Origin: JACRDV01 sp024860865 [NCBI: Methanobacteriota archaeon]
GTDB taxonomy: Archaea > JACRDV01
Assembly: GCA_024860865.1 (NCBI GenBank)
Contig: JACRDV010000052.1
Location: forward strand, 1-10,749
Reading direction: 5' to 3'
DNA length: 10,749 nt
The position numbers and the translations under genes are program-made. Shown one piece after another: positions 5,656 through 10,749 of this stretch. The notes below the pieces were generated by a model. That model was given only the letters and a program-made list of their open reading frames with translations. It ran no database searches and had not been told where the DNA came from. The stretch's first letter is position 1; each line of letters opens with the position of its first letter.

Positions 5656-6476
5656 ATGTCTCGTATAGAAAACAAGTTCAAAGAACTTAAAGAGCGAAGA
5701 GAAGGCGCGCTAATCCCTTATATAACATTAGGCGATCCTTCTATAGAAAAAAGCATAGAAATTGCCCAAGCATTAGGGTCTAAAGCGGACATACTTGAAC
5801 TCGGTATACATTTGCGCTAGAGCGCATATGGCCGAAACCGTTTTCAGATCCAATTGCAGACGGCCCGACTATTCAAGCTTCGGCTCAAAGGGCTTTAAAG
5901 GCAGGAATGATGCCTAAACTAGCTTTTGAAGCTGTTAAAAAAATTAAATCACCTATCCCAATTGTATTCCTAACTTATTACAATATTATTTTGAGATACG
6001 GAATTGAAAAATTTGTAAAAGATTGCAAAAATTCAAACGTTGATGGCTTAATAGTAGCAGAGTTACCTATTGAAGAGGCAAATAGCCTTTACAATGCATG
6101 CAAAGATAATGATGTTGATTTAATTTTCTTGATTGCTCCAACTACAACTGAAGAGCGCCTTAAGAAAATTATTGATAAGGCAAGCGGGTTTTTGTATTTA
6201 GTTTCATTGCTCGGAGTAACAGGAGTTAGAGAAACTGTTGGTGAGATTACTAAGAAAACGATTGCAAGAGTTATAAAATATACTAAAGGCAGAATTCCAG
6301 TTTGTATTGGGTTTGGTATTTCAAAACCAGAACATGTGAAAGAGGTTATTCAAGCGGGAGCAGAAGGAGCAATTGTAGGAAGTGCCTTGGTCAAGTTGAT
6401 TGAAAGAGAAGAAAAATTAGAGAAAATTGTTGAGTTTGTCTCTCAATTAAAAAGTGGTTCTAGATTTACTGTTTAG
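5656..6476 (+). pseudogene. trpA: tryptophan synthase alpha chain, interrupted by a 29-nt insertion
   Basis: TrpA cleaves indole-3-glycerol phosphate to indole and glyceraldehyde 3-phosphate and channels indole to TrpB. The first part (ATG 5656) reads ALIPYITLGDPSIEKSIE and DILELGI, then HLR and UAG at 5818-5820. The same protein resumes at 5838 with PFSDPIADGPTIQASAQR and continues to TAG 6474-6476, with LIAPTTTEERL, SLLGVTGVRE, IPVCIGFGISKPEHV and AEGAIVGSALV. Removing 5809-5837 joins LELGI to PFSDP exactly as in the family and gives 263 residues, the normal length. The insertion falls between catalytic Glu48 and the aspartate of ADGP. Everything downstream is well kept, so the lesion is recent, an assembly error, or bypassed. 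Starting at ATG 5907 would drop the active site, so that fragment alone should not work. Confidence 0.85.
5809..5837 (+). other. 29-nt hairpin-forming insertion inside trpA
   Basis: The 29 nt between the ATA (Ile51) and CCG (Pro) codons of trpA have no counterpart in the protein family. Bases 5809-5830 form an imperfect dyad: TGCGC (5813-5817) pairs with GCGCA (5822-5826) around the loop TAGA, extended by CAT/ATG (5809-5811/5828-5830) beyond one T-T mismatch. The in-frame UAG (5818-5820) lies at the apex. Flanking CGGT (5802-5805) can also pair with ACCG (5837-5840). The origin is unknown: small palindromic element, excised-element scar, bypass signal, or sequencing/assembly artefact. Confidence 0.7.
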
Positions 6477-6478
6477 TG

Positions 6479-6628
6479 CTAAAGCTCTTTTTTAAGGACT
6501 TTATAGATTACATAAGCAAGAACTAAAATTACTATTAGCACAACTATTTCCCATAGAAATTTAACTACCACAGCAGCTATTATTAGAGCTAAAATTATCA
6601 GAATAAAGTCGCGAAAAGTTAAAGGCAT
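6479..6628 (-). CDS. 49-residue small membrane protein
   Basis: A minus-strand ORF from ATG (6626-6628) to TAG (6479-6481) encodes 49 residues. The N-terminus is MPLTFRDF, followed by two hydrophobic stretches: about residues 8-22 (FILIILALIIAAVVV) and 28-42 (IVVLIVILVLAYVIY). They are separated by KFLWE, and a basic tail YKVLKKEL follows. The pattern predicts a two-helix membrane hairpin, or one long bent helix, with the basic ends on the cytoplasmic side. It converges on trpA with only 2 nt between the stop codons. Upstream sequence is AT-rich, with TATA-like TTTTAATAAAGG about 20 bases before the start. I know no family for it. The amino-acid pattern is more ordered than a chance AT-rich frame would give, but the small size limits confidence. 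Confidence 0.55.
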   Translation of the reverse strand: MPLTFRDFILIILALIIAAVVVKFLWEIVVLIVILVLAYVIYKVLKKEL

Positions 6629-6697
6629 ACCTAAGACTCTGTTTCCTTTATTAAAATTTTTTGATTAAAGATTAAAAAGTTACATAACTAAAGTTGC

Positions 6698-6802
6698 ATG
6701 GGTTTGAAATTACAAAAAAGCAGATTGAAGGCATTAAACCCTGAAATCATTACAAAAGAGAGGAGGAAAAAATTGCACAAAGGGAAAAATTACATAATTT
6801 AG
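6698..6802 (+). CDS. 34-residue basic small protein, hypothetical
   Basis: A plus-strand ORF from ATG 6698 to TAG 6800-6802 encodes 34 residues, MGLKLQKSRLKALNPEIITK followed by a basic stretch with RRKK and HKGK. It has 11 Lys/Arg against 2 Glu and no hydrophobic segment, so a nucleic-acid- or ribosome-binding role is conceivable but unproven. ATTAAAAAG (6671-6679) lies 19-27 bases before the ATG, consistent with a leaderless transcript. It diverges from the 49-residue membrane protein, and its stop overlaps the stop of the 447-residue gene on the other strand by two bases. Tight packing of this kind supports a real gene. A random short frame remains possible. Confidence 0.35.
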   Translation: MGLKLQKSRLKALNPEIITKERRKKLHKGKNYII

Positions 6803-8142
6803 TTATAACCCCCGCTTTCTGGAATCTTTTCTAAGTAAAACTGCTCAAGTTTTTTAATATCTTCTTTAAGGATATTGGCTCTCTCTTCATATTCTTCCTT
6901 TGAAATTTCTCCTTGCTTAAAGCGAGTTTCCAGAATTTCTAACACTAAAGATTTTTCTTTTCGCTTGGCTTTAAATTCCCCAAGTAATTCTTCTCCAGAA
7001 AGCTTTTTTTCGATTACAGGTTCTGGCTTAAAAAATATTTTTGGCTTTACTCTGCGGTTCCGTAGTATCCAAGTTGTCCCAACTAATGCCGCACATATCA
7101 AACCTATTAAGCTAAAGATTATAAAATCTTTATTTTCAAAACTTATCTTATATTTTTGCTCAGATTCAGACTCAGTTTTTGGGATAACTTTTGTTTCTTT
7201 AACTTCTGTTGTTGGTTTTTCAGCAACTTGTGCAATTTGCGTAGACATCATTGCTAGTTCAGCCATGTCCTTTGCTCTATTTGCCTCACTAACAGCAACT
7301 GAATACTCTTTATTAGAAAAGGCTAGGTAAGCATTAGCCAAATGCGCCTTTGCACTTTCAAATAACTTAAGCGTTGGATTGCTAGCATTGAGACCCTGTT
7401 CAAAAGTAGGCTTGAACGAAACTATGGTATTGTTAGCAGCTTTAATCGCTACTCTAGCGTTCACGCGCTGTTCAATTGTTTGAGCTAAACTGCTTGCATC
7501 ATTTGCCTTTAATATGGCATTTTCATAATTATTCTGATCAAAAGCCTGCCTTGCATCACTTAAACCTCTATAAGCATCTTGAAGTAATCCTTCTTCAGTA
7601 CTGATATCAACATTTGCATCTTTGGCAGCATTGACTTTTTTCACAGCTAAATCAATCTTAGTTTGTGCTTCAGAAATAGTTTGTTGAGTTATAGATACGT
7701 ACGCCAAACCAGTAACATTGAAAGAGATTGAGGTTGCGCTAGTATATCCCTCAAAATATTTGGAAATTAATATAGCAAGTGTATGCTTCCCAACTGGAGC
7801 ATTATTTTTTACAAAAATAGTAAGTTTTTCTTCCCAGCTTTGGTTTGTATCTAAATAGTATAATCTATAATCCTCTTTGAAAGTGATAAATTGCACATTC
7901 TTAAATGCTGGATTATATTTAGTAGCAATTAAGATTCCTTCATCAGCAATTATTGTTAAGTTTAGATAAGCTAATCCTTTACCTAGATTTATCATATTCA
8001 CGGTACAAGTAGTCTGAGTTCCCTGTTGGGCAACTGGATGTTCGATTGAAACATTAATTTTGATATCAATTTGCGATTGTGCAAATGCGCTCGAAAAAAC
8101 TAAAATTAAAAATGATAATATAAAAACAAACACCTTTTGCAT
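6799..8142 (-). CDS. exported membrane-anchored protein with helical repeats and SHOCT-like tail
   Basis: A 447-residue protein of unknown function with a clear modular plan. Residues 1-21 are a signal peptide (MQKVFVFILSFLILVFSSAF, then A-QSQ). Residues 24-145 form a beta-rich, Ig-like/CARDB-type external domain containing TTCTVNMINLGKG and several N-glycosylation sequons (NLT 61, NQS 100, NVT 142). Residues 150-300 are helical and contain two copies of a helical-hairpin repeat (about 186-221 and 260-295), each carrying AF-x4-Y. A Ser/Thr/Glu-rich linker leads to a membrane helix at 339-360 followed by RNRR, so the C-terminus is cytoplasmic. The last 50 residues (ILETRFKQGEISKEEYEERA) resemble a SHOCT oligomerisation motif. 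It is probably a surface or envelope scaffold, and it diverges from the winged-helix gene at 8267. No catalytic motif is visible. Confidence 0.75.
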   Translation of the reverse strand: MQKVFVFILSFLILVFSSAFAQSQIDIKINVSIEHPVAQQGTQTTCTVNMINLGKGLAYLNLTIIADEGILIATKYNPAFKNVQFITFKEDYRLYYLDTNQSWEEKLTIFVKNNAPVGKHTLAILISKYFEGYTSATSISFNVTGLAYVSITQQTISEAQTKIDLAVKKVNAAKDANVDISTEEGLLQDAYRGLSDARQAFDQNNYENAILKANDASSLAQTIEQRVNARVAIKAANNTIVSFKPTFEQGLNASNPTLKLFESAKAHLANAYLAFSNKEYSVAVSEANRAKDMAELAMMSTQIAQVAEKPTTEVKETKVIPKTESESEQKYKISFENKDFIIFSLIGLICAALVGTTWILRNRRVKPKIFFKPEPVIEKKLSGEELLGEFKAKRKEKSLVLEILETRFKQGEISKEEYEERANILKEDIKKLEQFYLEKIPESGGYN

Positions 8143-8266
8143 AAAAAATCACTTGAATCTTAACTACGATACTTAGGCTTGAGAAAATTATGGATTAAAA
8201 CCTTTTTATTTGAGTATTTTTAAAAAATTTTATTATTTACTTATGTAGTAGGCTTAGTAGATCATA
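8143..8266. promoter_or_regulatory. divergent promoter region
   Basis: These 124 bp separate the start codons of two oppositely oriented genes. The plus-strand gene has the AT-rich run TTTTATTATTTAC (8228-8240) about 27-39 bases before its ATG at 8267 and no ribosome binding site. On the minus strand GGTTTTAATCC, centred near 8196, could serve the 447-residue gene with a leader of about 25-30 nt. No operator-like symmetry stands out. Confidence 0.35.
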
Positions 8267-8956
8267 ATGGAAGAGCTAATTGAAAGAGAGATTATTCAAG
8301 TCCTAAAAAGGCTTGAAAGGGCTTCTCAAGGCATTCCCCCATCTGTTTTAATAAAAAACAAACCTGAAAGAGAGAGAATTTTACAGTTTCTTACCTCACA
8401 AGAATTAATTAAGCCTGTCCAACTTAAGCCTAGAAGCAATCGCTATTATATTACAGAGAAAGGAAAACAATTACTTTTGCAAAAAAGATCACCAGAAGAA
8501 CTCACAGAGCAAATTACAAGAGGATTTAAAAATCTTTTCGAGAGATTTTCTAATTTTCAAGAGTCTACAAAGAAAGAATTCGAAGAAATGTGGAAAGAGC
8601 TTAATGACATTCGAACCTTTATTGAATTTTTAAAAACAAAGCAAAAAGAAAATCTACAAATTCCAGTTGAAGCAGCGGTTACAAAAGAAGATTTCCTCAG
8701 AATCTTAAAAGAGGAATATGAGAAATTAATACCTGATAAGAGGTTAAATCCAGCGGTTAAAATAGTTCTGTTGAGAAAATCTATCCTTCAACGAATTCCA
8801 ACTTTAACTAGAGAGTTGTTTGATGAGTGGTTAACAGAATTACACATGAAACAAAAATTGCAAATGATAACAGGAGATACTAATGACCAAAATGTTTCAG
8901 AACTAATAAAAGGCCCACCCGGTCATTGGTTTGTATATCTTATCATTCCAGCATAA
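8267..8956 (+). CDS. winged-helix / coiled-coil protein, possible ATPase partner
   Basis: A 229-residue protein that I cannot assign to a named family. Residues 1-75 look like a winged helix-turn-helix domain: a helix EREIIQVLKRLERA, then GIPPSVLIK, then the recognition-helix region ERERILQFLTSQELIKP and a wing with NRYYITEKGKQLL. Residues 78-130 are a long charged helix (GFKNLFERFSNFQESTKKEF and following), likely a coiled coil mediating dimerisation. Residues 138-229 form a second helical domain ending in a wing-like GPPGHWFVYLIIPA, so a second winged helix is possible. The gene ends 8 nt before a large AAA ATPase, which implies one transcript and a joint function. It may be the DNA-binding or adaptor subunit of that ATPase. 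AT-rich promoter sequence precedes it. Confidence 0.7.
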   Translation: MEELIEREIIQVLKRLERASQGIPPSVLIKNKPERERILQFLTSQELIKPVQLKPRSNRYYITEKGKQLLLQKRSPEELTEQITRGFKNLFERFSNFQESTKKEFEEMWKELNDIRTFIEFLKTKQKENLQIPVEAAVTKEDFLRILKEEYEKLIPDKRLNPAVKIVLLRKSILQRIPTLTRELFDEWLTELHMKQKLQMITGDTNDQNVSELIKGPPGHWFVYLIIPA

Positions 8957-8964
8957 GTGAGTTC

Positions 8965-10749
8965 ATGAAAGAGAAATGTATGGAAATACTTAAAAAGTCT
9001 TTTGATGACGGCACAGCGCCCTTTTTTCGAGATATATCAAAAGATGACTTTTTTGAAGACATTGATGTTTCTATACCGCACATTGAGGTTGAAAAAACTA
9101 TATTCGATAAACTAGATGGAGTTAGAAATAAAAATTTAACCAATACTATGGCTATTTTAGCAGCACCTGGCGGCGGCAAAACTCACTTATTTAAGATACT
9201 TAAGAACAAAGAAGATCTATTAAATTGTAAAGTAGTTCGCATTTCCACTATTAAGGACCCCTCAAGACCTTTCTATAGCATCTACAACAGCCTTATTGAG
9301 GGTCTAGGAGAGAAATTACTTTTAAAAATTGTGCGCTCTCATATAGAGAATAAGCTTAAGTCTAGATCTATTGAAAAATTCTCTCAACCTTCTGAAAAAC
9401 TAATTAGAGCATTATGTGATGAAGCTGCCAAAACTTTGGCAGGTTTTGATTTAGCATTTTATCGCGCATTTTTAAACATAGCTAATGATAAACTAAATGC
9501 TTTATCGCTGAGATGGCTAAAGTGCGACTATTTAAATGATAATGAACTTAAACAACTTGGAATCAATGGGGTTCTTATCGATGGTGATGATGTAGCATAT
9601 GCAGCAATAAAAATTATAGGCAATTATGCAATGATTCCGATCTGTATTTATTTTGATCAATTAGAGATGTATACAAACTTAGGTCAAGAGTTTGTTAAAA
9701 GATTTTTTGATGCTATAATGGAGCTTCGTGATACAACTAAAAGCTACTTGGTAATACTTGCTTGCAGGCAGGATGAATGGGAAAACCTCTATCATATGGC
9801 AAGAGAAGCTGCGAGAGATAGGATAGAAGAACAGAAATATCTAAAAAATTTCACGCTCGATGATGCATTTGAATTCACGATATATTCGATGGGTAGTTTT
9901 TGGAGAAATAAAGGCATTTTTATCCATGAGCAAGCTAGTACGCCTGAAAGCATGATGTTCCCCCTCAGAATGTCTGATGTTTCAGATGCTTGGATAGAAT
10001 CTAAAGGCATCCCTAGGCATCTCATAAGAAGCTTAAAGACTAAACTTCACAAACATTTAATTGAATGGAAACCACTTCTACCAAAAGTTCCAAGTGTATC
10101 TGTGTTCAACATGAAAGGAGAAAGGATTCTGCCAGGGGATACTATATTACTATCAATAGGAGAAAAAATAAAAATAACAGAATCCGATGGAGATTTTTCA
10201 TTAGTGCAATTAAATTGCGAAGGTGATATTTCTATAGAAAGCACGCTATCACCAGACAATAATGCCAAAGAGACATATCTCTCATGCAATAACTCAGGAA
10301 CAATTCGAATTGGTTTAGTAGCTGGAGATGCAAAAAAAGAACTAGGTTATGGAAACTACTATATTCAAATATTAACTCCTTGGTATGTTGCAATTAATTC
10401 TTTATTGAAAGGTGTAAAGGATAGTATATTTGGTTGGAAAATTTTAACTGAAAGTTTTGTGCAACCTTTTATGTTTGAAGCAAAAGACGATTTTGGGCTA
10501 AAAAGAACTTACATAATGGCTTGTTTTTTTGTCGCTCAGAAAGAAAATAAAAAGGTAAAAGTAGTTTTAGATACACTTTATGAAGGTGGAAAGGGTCCTA
10601 TTGAACAAGCTGCTAAGCGACTTAGTGGGGTTCTTAGTGAAAAAGTAGCAGATTATGCAATCCTCATCAAACCAGAAGAAATTGGCAAAGATTCAAAAAT
10701 TCTCGAAGATTTTGAATCCGGATGGAAAGACAAAGGTCATGTAATTAGC
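8965..10749 (+). CDS. large AAA-type P-loop ATPase, 3' end outside the window
   Basis: An open frame of 595 codons from ATG 8965 to the window edge with no stop. The start follows the preceding stop by 8 nt, with GTGAG just before it. The N-terminal half is a P-loop ATPase of the AAA/Orc-Cdc6/STAND type: Walker A AAPGGGKTH (66-74, Lys72), Walker B PICIYFDQLE (Asp231, Glu234), a sensor-1-like strand YLVILACRQDEW (Arg268) and a sensor-2-like GIPRHLIRSL (348-357). From about 372 to 475 comes a beta-rich segment (VFNMKGERILPGDTILLSIG, GTIRIGLVAG), possibly an Ig-like domain. A mixed alpha/beta region follows, with VKVVLDTLYEGGKG and KVADYAILIKPEEIG. The complete protein is larger than 595 residues. 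Pairing with a winged-helix protein suggests DNA-linked activity such as defence, conflict or chromosome handling, but the family is not recognised. Confidence 0.75.
   Translation, partial: MKEKCMEILKKSFDDGTAPFFRDISKDDFFEDIDVSIPHIEVEKTIFDKLDGVRNKNLTNTMAILAAPGGGKTHLFKILKNKEDLLNCKVVRISTIKDPSRPFYSIYNSLIEGLGEKLLLKIVRSHIENKLKSRSIEKFSQPSEKLIRALCDEAAKTLAGFDLAFYRAFLNIANDKLNALSLRWLKCDYLNDNELKQLGINGVLIDGDDVAYAAIKIIGNYAMIPICIYFDQLEMYTNLGQEFVKRFFDAIMELRDTTKSYLVILACRQDEWENLYHMAREAARDRIEEQKYLKNFTLDDAFEFTIYSMGSFWRNKGIFIHEQASTPESMMFPLRMSDVSDAWIESKGIPRHLIRSLKTKLHKHLIEWKPLLPKVPSVSVFNMKGERILPGDTILLSIGEKIKITESDGDFSLVQLNCEGDISIESTLSPDNNAKETYLSCNNSGTIRIGLVAGDAKKELGYGNYYIQILTPWYVAINSLLKGVKDSIFGWKILTESFVQPFMFEAKDDFGLKRTYIMACFFVAQKENKKVKVVLDTLYEGGKGPIEQAAKRLSGVLSEKVADYAILIKPEEIGKDSKILEDFESGWKDKGHVIS

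Noticed and set aside
5802-5840. Archaeal bulge-helix-bulge intron as the explanation of the trpA insertion
   Set aside because: A BHB needs the 5' end of the intron to pair with the start of the second exon. Here the pairing CGGT/ACCG uses exon sequence on both sides, and no 3-nt bulges with a 4-bp central helix fit the required cut points.
5828-5920. ATG inside the trpA insert as a new start for the C-terminal part
   Set aside because: That ATG is out of frame with the TrpA remainder and runs into a stop after about 30 codons.
6875-7330. 151-residue plus-strand ORF
   Set aside because: It is a Ser- and Phe-rich shadow of the 447-residue gene, which has a clear signal peptide and domain plan.
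8943-10289. Three minus-strand ORFs within the ATPase region
   Set aside because: They lie opposite a continuous 595-codon frame with Walker A and B motifs, so they are shadows.
1-10749. CRISPR array, rRNA or complete tRNA gene
   Set aside because: No regularly spaced repeats, no rRNA-like sequence and no full cloverleaf were found on either strand.

Overview
The window looks archaeal. It is AT-rich, about 35% GC in the trp genes by eye. TATA-like boxes sit about 25 nt in front of start codons with little or no leader. It carries PIN-domain toxin/antitoxin pairs, a decayed gene of the archaeal P-loop ATPase family, and genes starting with GTG. A Bathyarchaeia-like or other TACK-type lineage would fit, but that is an impression and not a measured result.

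Layout, left to right. Positions 1-411 are mostly non-coding, with a dense group of palindromes (131-186) and a gene remnant without a start codon (164-343). Positions 412-1087 hold a first toxin/antitoxin pair (ribbon-helix-helix VapB plus PIN VapC), with a 16-bp palindrome lying over its TATA region. After about 460 bases without a convincing gene comes a large multi-spanning flippase of the polysaccharide exporter type (1551-3071), then trpB (3122-4372). Between trpB and trpA, where the two genes would normally be adjacent, about 1.28 kb has been interposed: a decayed archaeal ATPase gene on the minus strand, a short tRNA T-arm-like sequence, and a second toxin/antitoxin pair (AbrB-type VapB plus PIN VapC). 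The part holding the second pair is visibly richer in G+C than the trp genes. trpA follows (5656-6476) but is broken by a 29-nt insertion that forms a hairpin with an in-frame UAG in its loop. Removing exactly those 29 nt restores a normal-length 263-residue TrpA.

Downstream of trpA are two very small genes: a 49-residue membrane protein facing trpA (2 nt between stops) and a 34-residue basic ORF whose stop codon interlocks with that of the next gene. A 447-residue exported, membrane-anchored protein on the minus strand (6799-8142) has a duplicated helical repeat and a SHOCT-like cytoplasmic tail. Divergent from it, 8267 to the window end holds a winged-helix/coiled-coil protein followed 8 nt later by a large AAA-type ATPase that runs off the edge. 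This pair is probably the start of a longer operon and is the best candidate for an undescribed multi-gene system.

Together, trpB and trpA would make tryptophan synthase, with the trpA lesion bearing directly on whether the complex can work. The two VapBC modules are self-regulated accessory cassettes that appear to have landed around and inside the trp cluster. The flippase and the 447-residue protein point to cell-envelope functions. The terminal pair cannot be assigned without the missing downstream genes.
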